This document shows, one piece after another, positions 45,535 through 55,880 of a DNA stretch of 64,000 nt. Under the pieces are notes generated by a model. The model was not told the origin of the DNA. It did no database searches and saw nothing but the letters and a program-made list of their open reading frames with translations. Position 1 is the stretch's first letter. The number at the start of each line of letters is the position of its first letter. Source of the stretch: Oncomelania hupensis (lineage: Eukaryota > Mollusca > Gastropoda > Littorinimorpha > Pomatiopsidae); NCBI GenBank assembly GCA_036898135.1, contig CM072516.1:64218982-64282981 (forward strand), written 5' to 3'. A program made the position numbers and the translations under genes.

Positions 45535-47243
45535 TTGGCGTTTATTTGTTTTAATGCTTATCGTTAACTCCTCCAAATTATTTTGTTTCCTTTATACATG
45601 ACATGAAATATCCCCGTAACAGCAGGCCTTGTTTTATCTCACCACTAATTGATAATTTGCATTTGTCGCGATAGCGTCTGAATAATGACGGATAGGAAAC
45701 TCACCCGCAGATGTAAATGAGAGCGCATTGTTTCCTCATTCGTTTGTGAGCGGGACATTTCATGCTCGGGGACGTCCCGTCGCATGCAGCAAGGTGCGCG
45801 TTTGGGTGGATACAGCTACCGTGTAAACTTTATTGGTATGTCGTCATTCGGGTAGCTTGCAGTGTGGTCACATCGATAGTCCCGCTTTGTAGAATTCAGC
45901 ATGTAGCGAATTTCACACTGCCGCGAAGTATCACTATCTACCCATTAGAAAGCGAGTAAACTCTCACGGGCTCTTCTGCTCAGTGTGATTGCATGAGAAG
46001 TTAAATTTCGATGCGAACCCAAAACATCCACACACACAAAACCGACCCTCTTTCAGGGCAGTTCGAAGGCTTGCTTAAAATCTGTTGTTTTATTAGCTGT
46101 AGCATCACGAATGTGTTGTATGTTGTCTGATTAGTCGGAAAGCGCAATAACGTAAAGTAAAAAAGCGTCAAATATCACAAAGGTGTGATGACGTTAGAGA
46201 TATGGAAAGAAGTTAAATACTTGTTTTTTACACAGTGCACTTACCACCTCACACAGATGCTAATGTTGCTAGACATAGTTTAGGGGCTTAACCATAACAA
46301 ACACACATCACTCTGCAACTGGTTGAATCGAGAGATGCAACAATTATAAATTAAATAATGTATGTCTTTCACTGTAAAGAACGCACAACAGTCCTCAGAG
46401 TATAAATGTGGCCATTATTATGGCCGTTATGACCCTACATTTTTTGTGGAAAGGTTTATGCCCATAACAGTTCAACCATTCATTATATTATATGGCATTA
46501 AAACCGAACAATGAACCACTCATAAAACAATGAATGCAAATAAACGGACTGTGTTTTTGTTTTTTCTTCGTAGTCAAAAGTCTTCGAAGTCATTCATTTA
46601 CGCTTCTGTTTAAGTGATGATGTTGTTCAGGTCCACAAACTGACCAGTGAATTTTCCTTTTTAAAACATGGAATAAAGAAGTACGTCGACTTTGTTCTTC
46701 CTTTCCATCAGCTAGTAAAGACCGCATAGTACTAGGACTATCGATCAATACCCAGTTCCACCACACCTTGGCCCCAACACGCAGACGTTGCAATTTCCTT
46801 TCTCCCCGTGTTACTGATAGGATCAGTATCGCAGTCATTTGTCAGTCATTTCATAGTCACTTGCAGTCTTGCCGTACAGGGTAGATACAGGACATTCACA
46901 AAAATTAGGACGTCCAGATGCTTTGAAGCAAGAACTAATAGGGGAAAAACCGGACTTCCAAAGAAGAGATAGGCTAATGGGAATTCGAATTTAAAAGACG
47001 TATAAAGAAGTGAGATCCACAGAAGAAAGACGTAAAGAGAGTTTGACAAAAATAAGTACGAAATATAACCCCCCCCCCCCTCCCATCACCCTTCACCTCC
47101 AATACAATTATGTGGTGGTTCAAGTTTAAAAAAATGTTTGGGGAGGAAGATGTTCCAAAGAAAGAATCAGTTTAATGTAGACGTCCAAAGACAGAAGCTG
47201 AAAAGAAAGGTTTAGAGAAACCAAATATACGTTCCAAAGGTAC
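45531..47243. other. unassigned DNA, no gene seen
   Basis: Contains a run of C at 47070-47080. Open frames show no known motif. Confidence 0.5.
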
Positions 47244-47972
47244 AGCTTGGGAACTTTACATTACATTACATAATTGTTGCTTTAGGTCCAGCGGACTCTT
47301 CCGAGCCAAATCAGGACCGGACAACCCCCAATCCGCATAAAGGATCTGCTGAAACAACCCTAGTGGGAAAACTGAATGCCTTCCACCAGCCAGTCACTTT
47401 ACAATAAAGACATCCCACGCAGGGGACGGCTGAGGCTTTACCCCAACTAATCGAAACCCCGTTTACAAAAACAAAATAGAATACAAACATCATTATAAAT
47501 TATCAACAAAACACATACATATAAAATGCCTACATTGCTAAATAATAACATCATAGGAAGCCCTAGTGACCACCTGGCAGAAAGCATCCAACATTCCCAA
47601 GCTGATCCAACAGACCTCATACACGAACAAGGAGTCTTGTCCCGGAAGAGTTTTCAAGAAAAAAGGTAGATGACTGGTATAGCGAAGAAGACGATAGTAT
47701 AGCAGATTGATAGAACAGAGCAGGAATGAGAAAGAGCAAATGAGAAAGACAGCGACAGTGGGAATTTAAAGCACTAAATTTCCAGAAAGTGGGGATACTA
47801 TTTATACTGAAACCCCCGGCACCCCAACGGGGGTACTGTTGCCGCAGTGAATCGGTCATGCCTACAAAGTCAAGACAGGTTTTCAACTGGGGCTTTCACT
47901 TTTCCCTTTATAGGTTAGAACAATCTACAGTTGCAAGATTGCTCATGACCCCAAGGGGTAAGCTTGGGAACT
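47244..47972 (-). mobile_element. R1 retroposon, longest copy, with 12-bp TSD
   Basis: AGCTTGGGAACT occurs at 47244-47255 and 47961-47972. The 705 bases between form an R1 element on the minus strand: its 5' end is at 47960 and its 3' end carries the TCCTGATTTGGCTCGG / TCCGCTGGACC tail and (TGTAA)n at the left edge. Compared with 51821-52392, this copy extends about 130 bases further 5', so copies are 5'-truncated to different lengths as LINE copies are. A minus-strand frame (47617-47886) is shared by copies but has no known domain. Confidence 0.92.
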
Positions 47973-48720
47973 GAGACCTAGGAAAAGCAAGGACAAGTAA
48001 ACCTACTTCAGTTTCAGGTTTATCATTACAAAATGCATTTAATATGGAGGTCTTTCTGAAGACAGAGGTAGACAACAACTGAGTTCCTTAAGTGGCAAAG
48101 AATCCGAGGAATCCCTCCATTGAGGATGCAGAGAGGCTACTGAATAATATTCAGGTGAAAGTGTCCTCAATTAAACACCTGGCGGGGATGTCGGCTTCTC
48201 GGATACATCAATGAATAACAATAAACTAGAGGCGCAAAAATCAATGTTTATTCTAAACTATATGAAACTGCTGATGTGTTTGTCGGTCATATGATTTACC
48301 ACTTTGCTCTTTTATATCATCCATCAGAGTGTTTTCTGATACTTCTACTGCTCTGAAATTGAAAACGGACTCATATAATTTCAATTCATGTTCAGTTGTT
48401 TCTTCCGTCTTCTAGTGATGACCGAGGAAGAGGTACAAGAATAATATCCGAGGATAAGAATTAGAACTTGTAAATTCAAGTGAACGACGAATGAGGCTTT
48501 GTGGTGGTGGGGGATGGAGGTGGGGAGTGTGTGGGTGAGAATAAAGCCTTAAACATTTCCATTTCAAGTTTAATAAAAAGTAGAAGGAAAGGTAAAAGAA
48601 GAGCGTGGTGAAGAAACACACAAATTATGAATGAAACAAACAGCCCATAAACAGGAAGTGGAGTCCTCATTCAGACACGCACTGTACCACTCCTGACCAG
48701 CCAAGTCATCACTCAAACCT
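47973..48720. other. unassigned DNA, no gene seen
   Basis: No motif recognised; a TGGTGGTGGGGG patch lies near 48500. Confidence 0.5.
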
Positions 48721-48730
48721 CGCTATGGGT

Positions 48731-48770
48731 TCAACTTCCGGTATAAGGAAAAGCCCAGCAAGATGGCGAC
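48731..48770 (+). promoter_or_regulatory. candidate promoter: ETS-like and YY1-like sites
   Basis: ACTTCCGGT (about 48734-48742, ETS core) is followed 16 bases later by AAGATGGCGAC (about 48759-48769), a close match to the YY1 consensus often found at TATA-less promoters. A second ETS-type word, ACCGGAAGTGAC, is at about 49439-49450. No downstream coding sequence was recognised, so function is inference. Confidence 0.35.
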
Positions 48771-49759
48771 TGTGAATGAGCCCTGTCGCTAAGTAGTTGA
48801 AACAATGGGAGGAGGAAGGTGCAACATTCTTGCTGGGATCAGAACGTGGGCTGAACATGAAGATTGTCACCTGTTTAACGGTCCTAATCCTGAAGCTCAG
48901 CCGTCTCAGCACTTGCCTGCCACTACTCGCTGTGGTTTACGGTTCGGACTCAGTGGTGGTGGGACAAAGCTCCATTCACGGACTGGCTCGGATACTCATC
49001 TGAGTAATACCACACTCTGATAATCAAACTTCACTCCCCTCAGTTCGGTTCCTTTTCCCATTACCATTTCTACTTCAGTTATAAGTAAGGCCAAATTCTT
49101 AGTTCTTTACAGCCTTCATCATTGCCAGTTCCTACAACTATCAAATTTTGTTTGAGAAGAATAGAAAGAAGAAGAAGAAGGAGGAGAATGTGTTTTTTGC
49201 ATACACCAAAATGTGTTTATTTCGGTTGCAGAAGCAACCGTCTTATTTTACTATATGGTTTTCTTTTTGGTTTCACATTGGAAAATTATTTTTGACCGAA
49301 TGTATTTGTAAAATGTATAGCCTACTTAGCACAATTTTCTGTGAATCTGCAGTTACAGTATATAAAGGACCAAAATACGAAACTACGAAAACGACAGTGG
49401 AAAATAATAAGCAAAAGCCTGGCACGCCCCAAAGAGCAACCGGAAGTGACACTGTGTGGTCACCCACTGTACGCATGCACAAATTGAGATACACATGACG
49501 ACTGAAACGTAAGCAATAGAGGAAAATAACTGAAAAGTCCGAAGAAAGGGAGATAAGTGTCAAAATTCAGCGAGTGTTTGCAGACGTGAGTGGGCCACGA
49601 CCTTCTTAACTCTTTTAGTCCGGAAGTCAGTAGATAGTGAATTTGGCTGAGCTATAAGTTTAGTTGAAAGCTAGGGTTTGCGAAACCTGCTTTTCTCGTC
49701 TTCCATTACCTCGTGGCAAGAACAGTGGGGCGACCCAAGCAGTCTTTCTGATTTTCAAC
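48771..49759. other. unassigned DNA
   Basis: The frame from 48858 starts with a hydrophobic signal-like stretch (MKIVTCLTVLILKL) but ends after 48 residues with no recognised domain, so it is not called. Another frame (49148-49498) also shows no motif. Confidence 0.45.
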
Positions 49760-50430
49760 TTTCTCCAAAAACAGCAGCAGCAATTAGCAGCGACAGCAGT
49801 AGAAGGACAGGAAAGCTAAGGTTAACAAGTCCTGCTTCTGTTGTCCTTACAAACTTCAAGGGTCTAATTTTTGACCAGGAAATCTGAATACCTAGTTTTC
49901 ACATTCCGCAAGACGAAGAAGAATATCGTATATTTGTGAATACCGCACCAAAATTGTAGAACGATCTGCCCCTGGCTTTGAGGTAGTTACAGTCAGTAGA
50001 GGCCTTCAAGAAAGCCTTGAAGACATATCTCTTTAAATCTTGGCGGCAGGGATAGCTCAGTGGTCAGAGCGCACGAATTGTGTAAGTGCGTCTTGGGCGA
50101 CGTGGGTTCGAATCCTGACTTCAGCAAACTATTTTGTGATTGCTGGATATTACGGGCCAGCGCCTTGAGAAGCTCTCTGAGCTTGTAAGTGCGCTATATA
50201 AGAGAAATCTCTTTTTTTCTTTAAATCTCGTCAATGTTTGTTATGTTTATCAGTTTATAGTCCCCTCTCTTCCCGTAAGGATTTTCAGAGAGGAGACTGC
50301 AGTATCCACCTGTATATAGTGTGTATGTAGTCTTTGAACATCTAATAACCATTTCCATTTGGTTTTCTTCAGCGCAATGTGCATGAACTGTTTTTGTGGA
50401 GACTTGAGTTATATAAGATTAGGCCTACAT
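49760..50430 (+). mobile_element. LINE 3' end, split by a SINE
   Basis: Between about 49905 and 50040 the broken translation gives IPSFHIPQDEEEYRIF, then NDLPLALR and VEAFKKALKTYLFKS, the C-terminal motifs of a CR1/L2- or Jockey-like RT. The sequence resumes after the SINE at 50229 and fades by about 50430. The exact ends are uncertain. Confidence 0.65.
50030..50228 (+). mobile_element. intact tRNA-headed SINE with 11-bp TSD
   Basis: TCTTTAAATCT at 50030-50040 and 50218-50228 flanks a 177-bp element. The head has TAGCTCAGTGG (box A, 50053-50063) and GGTTCGAATCC (box B, 50105-50115). The 3' part is GCGCCTTGAGAAGCTCTCTG ... TAAGTGCGCTATATAAGAG. It is the only copy here that joins a clear tRNA head to the widespread GCGCTATATAA tail. 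The head is not a functional tRNA: the acceptor arms do not pair. Confidence 0.95.
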
Positions 50431-51809
50431 CATCATGATCATTAAGAGAGGAAGAATATAACCACACCACATTGATAATGAAAATAAGTCGTAATAAAAG
50501 AAGGCTACCTATACATAAAATGAATCTCTCAACATATTTGCCCTTTTAAGTCTCCCCCGAACCCTCCTCTCCCCAGTCCCTCCCACTCTAGCCTTATTTT
50601 GTTTCCTTTCCATAGTAAATCCTAATATGTAAAGGCGAGAGAGAAAGAGGGCAGATAAACAGTAATAACCAGTCAAACAAGCACTGTCTCCAAACAATAT
50701 TGATTGTCTGCTGCTCTCATAACAAATGAAGATGGTGTCACAACAAACGAAGATGCTGTCACAACAATGGAAGACGCTGAAACGATGCAGGCTGCTGTCC
50801 TTCTACACTAAAACAAGCGAGGACGAGTGAAAGACATTTACCGAGAGATAACAGACAATGGTCAAACTAACAAGCATTGGTCAACGAAGTGTACAGTCGT
50901 TGAACAAAGTGTGGGTGCAGTGGTCAATGTCAGACCGCAAGGGGCCAGAAAGGCAAACTGTGATGGTGTCACGTCCACTTGGCACATCCCTGTTGGCCCG
51001 ACCTCGGACCTCTGACCCCTGGCAAACGCAACGCGCATGAATCTTCTCCTTCCGGCAAGGTCACTTATGTCCTTTCAACGTGTCCAACTTACTTTCCCCT
51101 CACTTCCACCACCACTTATTTTTGCCTGAAACCTGACCACTGAACCCTCACAAGCAAGTAAACGTTACGAAAGCTCTAGTCTTCCCTTCCTCGAGCATCA
51201 TGCGGCCAAACTCCAGCATCCTTCAAAGCATAAGTGAATAACACATCACAGTAAACTTCTATTGTATTTTCCTGTAAGGTTAAAAACATTCTCACAATAG
51301 ATATTTTCTTACATTGCGTCTACGTAGACTAAATGGTATGTCTTCAATCGGTCGTTCTTACCACATTTCCGCTTTTGCTGCACTGAATTGTGGGAAGGAG
51401 CCAGCGCGTGAACAGTACGCTCCGTGCATGAGCTAATCAGAGGTACGCATGTTAGTCCAAATAACCTACTAAATAGCTGGGGCGCTGTTGCACTCAGTGC
51501 TCAAGAACTCAGCGATGCTGTTCTTGTTTGTTTGTTACTGTTGTTATTTTGTTTTGTTTTTCCTGTTGGGGATGGGGTGGATGTGGGCCTATACAAAATA
51601 ATAAAATGCATTATTTATTTATAAGCTTACGTATCGTCTAGTCTATAAACAAGAAAAAAAAGACATATATTCGGTATAGGCGTAGGCATATTTATGAATT
51701 ATTCCATAAAACAATCTAAATATATTTAGGCATCTGGGAGGCGGAATATCCAAGGGTGTCAATGCACGATCGAGATTGCAAGAATCAGTAGATTTTTCTT
51801 CCTAGCTTT
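50431..51809. other. unassigned DNA, no gene seen
   Basis: A short imperfect repeat (GAAGATGGTGTCACAACAAA-type units, about 50727-50790) is translatable as TNEDGVT-like repeats, but no gene frame extends from it. Confidence 0.5.
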
Positions 51810-52403
51810 CTGTTTCTCCTTACATTACATTACATTATTATTGCTTTAGGTCCAGCGGACTCTTCCGAGCCAAATCAGGACCGGACAACCCCCGATCCGC
51901 ATAAAAGATCTGCTGAAACAACCCTAGTGGTAAAACCGAAAGCTCTCCACCAGCCAGTCACTTTACAATAAAGACTTCCCACGCAGGGGACGGCTGAGGC
52001 TTCACCCCAACTTATTGAACCCCCGTTTAAAAAAACAAAATAGAATACAAACATCATTATAAATTATCAACAAAACACATACATATAAAATGCCTACATT
52101 GCTAAATAATAACATCATAGCCCTAGTGACCACCTGGCAGAAAGCGTCCAATATTCCCAAGCTGATCCAACAGACATACACAAACAAGGAGTCTTGTCCC
52201 GGAAGAGTTTTCAAGAAAAAAGGTAGGAGACTGGTCTAGCGAAGAAGACGATAGTATAGCAGATTGATAGAACAGAGCAGGACTGAGAAAGAGCAAATGA
52301 GAAAGACAGCGACAGTGGGAATTTAAAGCACTAAATTTCCAGAAAGTGGGGATACTATTTATTCCGAAACCCCCGGCACCCCAACTGGGGATCTGTTTCT
52401 CCT
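51810..52403 (-). mobile_element. R1 retroposon with 11-bp TSD
   Basis: CTGTTTCTCCT occurs at 51810-51820 and 52393-52403. The 572-bp insert is on the minus strand, beginning CCCCAGTTGGGGTGCCGG and ending in the TCCTGATTTGGCTCGG / TCCGCTGGACC tail and (TGTAA)n. It is highly similar to 47256-47960 and lacks that copy's first part. Confidence 0.93.
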
Positions 52404-52659
52404 GGCACTGGCAGTTAAAAAGTTGCCTTTCTGCGATGAAGATGGAGGAGAGGGCAGCAGGAGGATGAAGGAGAAGAAAAATAAGAACAAGAACAAGAAG
52501 ACAAGAAATAAGAAAAACGCTATCGTAATCTTCCCTTGAAAAACTATCCCCACTTTGCAACATCCACCCAAATCGGTATCTTCTTCACCATCACGCTCTT
52601 CTCATCATATCTCCGCATCTCTTCCATCTTTTATTAAATATCCTGTTCTTTTTCTGCAG

Positions 52660-52777
52660 CCTGGATCTGGATTGGCAATCCCGTCGGAAGTTGTGCATCG
52701 TCATGATGGTTCTCATCAAAGACTTTTGATACGCAATAATATTAGCCTAGGACTAACAAGCTTACTTTTGGACTCCA
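52660..52777 (+). CDS. candidate isolated exon, unknown protein
   Basis: A 118-base open segment lies between a strong acceptor (TGTTCTTTTTCTGCAG) and a strong donor (TCCA|GTAAGT). In the open frame it encodes a segment starting PGSGLAIPSEVVHRHDGSHQ. No family was recognised and no partner exon was found; it may be chance pairing of splice-like words. Confidence 0.3.
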
Positions 52778-52924
52778 GTAAGTTAATCAACTTGCGCCTT
52801 CGAGACATGACAGATGAAAATAACCTGCGTTATTCTGTACTGTCTCGAAAAAGAAGAACTTAAAAGGACCTGGAGTATCTTGGCTGCCAAATGTCACGTA
52901 CTGTGGCAGAGGTGGACCTTGACA

Positions 52925-52986
52925 GCCAATGTGACGTCATGTGCACGTGCCCGATGCTCGTGCCCTGCACGTTCTGCCCGCCCCCT
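52925..52986 (+). promoter_or_regulatory. candidate promoter module: CCAAT, CRE, E-box, GC box
   Basis: GCCAAT (52925-52930), TGACGTCA (52932-52939, a full CRE palindrome), CACGTG (52944-52949) and CCCGCCCCCT (about 52977-52986) lie within 62 bases. A TTTTAAAA word follows near 53033. Such clustering of NF-Y, CREB/ATF, bHLH and Sp1/KLF words is typical of proximal promoters. No transcript start or gene could be attached to it. Confidence 0.4.
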
Positions 52987-53175
52987 ATTGTCAACACAGC
53001 TACTATGGCTGGTCAATTGTGTCCACTTTCACCTTTTAAAAGAAAAAATGGAGAGGGATGGTGGACAGGCTGGGTTGGGGTTGGGAGCAAACTGTGAGAA
53101 AAATTAGATGGCAAAGTAACTAAGCTAACTTAGAAACATCGTGATTTTTTATATCCATAACAAAATAATGTAGTA

Positions 53176-53219
53176 TTTAATGTGTCCGGGGACGTAAATT
53201 TACTAAAAAAAAAAAAAAA
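53176..53219 (+). mobile_element. A-tailed retroposon 3' fragment
   Basis: TGTGTCCGGGGACGTAAATT followed by TACTAAA and a 15-base A run; the same 3' end as in 26836-27001. Confidence 0.7.
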
Positions 53220-54088
53220 GGGTTGGCTACAAAGAATTTTTGACCATTACGATACGTAGGCCGTGTACTCTGTCTCTGTTATGGTTAAACTAACTGTATG
53301 CAATAATTTGACATATATTTTTCAGATTCCTTAAAGCATATAATCGTTAGCTTAATTAGACGCAGCATTACATTCTCTATTAGAATATTATATAAACTTT
53401 ACTTGTGATTTACGTAGCAGTGTTGAATTAGAGCGCGATGTTTAGAATAGCGCGATGCCTATCACGGTGATAAAGACACCGCGCTGTTGGGGGCGCTGAT
53501 ACGAGCTTGGCCGGTCGTCTCAGCTCTTCCCTTGTGTAATCGTAGATTAACACACGATAAGAACATGATAATTGTCGATGATGGCGATAGCAAAGATTTT
53601 CCACTGTAACACCTTAAGTGTGATAATTTCCGATGCCGTAGTTCATTCTCTAATAGTATATACTTACATTAAATATTAGTTTTATAGGGACATACATCGG
53701 AAGAGAAACAGGGGAAAAGTTGTAAGAAGAGGTTAGATGTAATTATTGTTGTTGTGTTAGGTGATTTCTATTTTAGTCCGTCATAGTCGGAACTCATAAT
53801 AGTAACCATGTCATATTATATATCGTTGGAAAGGGGAGACGTTGTTCTTTCTTTGTCATTATTATTTATTACATTAAAGAGTTTTTACGAGTTTAGACTC
53901 GTGACACTCTTTAGACCAGCAGACAACTCCCTCTTAAATTGCGTATTATATTTATTTCGTACCAGATTATAGGTCCGATATTATTATATCAGTAGAAAGG
54001 TCGTATTTCCGCCCATATATAATTTGTATAGTATCCGCTACGTTAGCGTTTCAAGCATTCTATGTAAAATAAAGTTTAACGACTAACA
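53220..54088. other. AT-rich unassigned DNA, possibly an old LTR
   Basis: No gene. The stretch from TGTTGGGGGCGC (53484) to CTAACA (54083-54088), with TATATAA near 54016 and AATAAA at 54069-54074 close to its right end, has the look of an LTR, but no matching TSD was found. The call is weak. Confidence 0.3.
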
Positions 54089-54093
54089 CAAAT
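54089..54093. repeat. target-site duplication of the Gypsy element (left)
   Basis: CAAAT, repeated exactly at 60791-60795 on the other side of the element. Confidence 0.95.
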
Positions 54094-55801
54094 TGTCACC
54101 GCCACGACTCCCCCTGGGCAGACGCCACAAACAAACACCTTCCACACGCAGACAACCCAGACAGAATGGCGATTTCCCGCAGACGTGAAGGGATGAAAAA
54201 CACAACAAATAATATACAACTTTCAAGCTATTTATTCATTCATACCACACACTCATACACATACAACATTTACACATGAAACGAAGAAATGGTAATGAAA
54301 CAATCAATGGGTCAATGGAACGATGCAATGGTTCGTGGGTGATCGGGGGTCGCTAATCGACCAACGTCCTCAAATCGAACGTGCACAGCCAAAGTCCGAG
54401 GCACGTGTTCACAAACAGACAGGGGGGTTAAGCGTAGGAGAGGGACAACACAAAACGGGCCCACCTGGCGAAATGCAGTCCCTGGTAAAGTCTCCTCAAA
54501 AGTATCCACTCCCTTCCGTGACGTCCAAACGAAGGAGCGTTGCCACCCGCGGTCGCCACTGACGATGATGATGGAGTGATGTTGATGGCGCTGACAACAG
54601 AGGTGGTAGACAAACGAATGGCGATGTTGATGATGTTTGGTCCACTTGACCAAGTGTCGTCGTCGTTGCTGCCTCAAGTTATCCAGCGACGAACTGGCGG
54701 ATTGACGAACGTTGAGCTGCGAACTTCGAACTCGATCCTCGAATTCAGTCCTCAACGACAATCCTTGACGAACCTCGACGAACCTGTAACATGCTTGTCG
54801 CATCGTAAATGTCATGTTCTGGATTCTGTCCCCCTCCCTCCATCACACTTACCCTCCCCCCACTCTCACTAGCTACTCCACTAAACTTCTGCCACTTGAG
54901 GGGTCCAACTGCAGTCTATTTCCCCTGTCTTTGACTCTCTCTCGCTTTCTACTGTTATCGTCACTTGAATCAAATACATATTATACAATTCAATGAAATC
55001 ATGGATGCCTGGAATGAACGATGCTGCAAATGAATACAAGTAACCATCACCACATTATTCATATCAAACATCCCCAACGACAACAACAGCAACCGCTTCC
55101 ACACTACCTTCATCACACTCCACCCCCTTTCTTCTCCCTCATTCTCCCTCCTTCCGTCGCTCTCTTCCTTTCTTCTGCCTCTCCTCAGTGCAACCTTTCT
55201 CATCCTTCCTTACCCTTACGTACCAGCTATCATTCAACACCCCAAACAGCCTGCCCTTGGTTATTAGCACAGTGAGGAAAAAACCACCATTGCACTAACC
55301 CACACGGTTCGATGTAACCGCACCCCGTAGCCCCTTCTCCACTGCTCGTCTACGAAAGTACATCCAATTAGGGTAATCCGGTAGTGTGTAGTTCCCGTAG
55401 TAGACAATGCCTCAATACTACCTACCACACTACCAATAGGCTTGCTTTTCTACAACTACACTCCAACCGAGCGTATCACTTTAGAAATTGGCAAACTTTA
55501 AACTAGTATTCTTCTCAGAACTAGATACTATTTTTCGTTAATATCCGTCCCACCCTAATTCCAGAACACAGCAAAACCACAGAGCACTAGACAAACACTG
55601 TCCACACTGTACTGCTGTCAAACACGTTCTGCCGATAGTGAGCACATTCCTAACCTGGCCTAACCGGCGTATGCTGTTTACCACGCTTTGCACGCTCCCG
55701 AGACAACAATAATCACACATACGGCAACACGCAGTACCACCCCCGCCCCTATACTCTTCACACACAGACTACATGGCTTTCTTCACAGCTGCCCTGTGAC
55801 A
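54094..55801 (-). mobile_element. 3' LTR of the Ty3/Gypsy element (1708 bp)
   Basis: Starts TGTCACC and ends TGTGACA on the plus strand, so TG..CA with a 6-bp inverted terminal match. It aligns along its length with 59081-60790; the differences seen by eye are about four substitutions and a 2-base change in a C run. A minus-strand AATAAA is at 54231-54236. A 167-codon sense frame (54312-54815) lies inside and is repeated in the other LTR. Confidence 0.97.
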
Positions 55802-55815
55802 CACCCCCCTCCCAA
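55802..55815 (-). other. polypurine tract
   Basis: On the minus strand TTGGGAGGGGGGTG abuts the 3' LTR, the expected position of the plus-strand primer. Confidence 0.9.
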
Positions 55816-55880
55816 GACGAACCTACGGAGAGTTCAAAACCTAAACTTCCACAGGGTCAGATCTGCTGAGGAAATCCGCT

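Noticed and set aside
48858..49003. Short secreted peptide with signal-like start
   Set aside because: Frame ends after 48 residues, no cysteine pattern or family is visible, and other frames through the same DNA are equally open.
50041..50125. Possible tRNA gene
   Set aside because: Acceptor arms do not pair and the sequence continues into a SINE 3' end bounded by a TSD.
53484..54088. Second solo LTR left of the Gypsy element
   Set aside because: It has TATA and AATAAA words near a CTAACA end, but no 5-bp direct repeat flanks the proposed ends.
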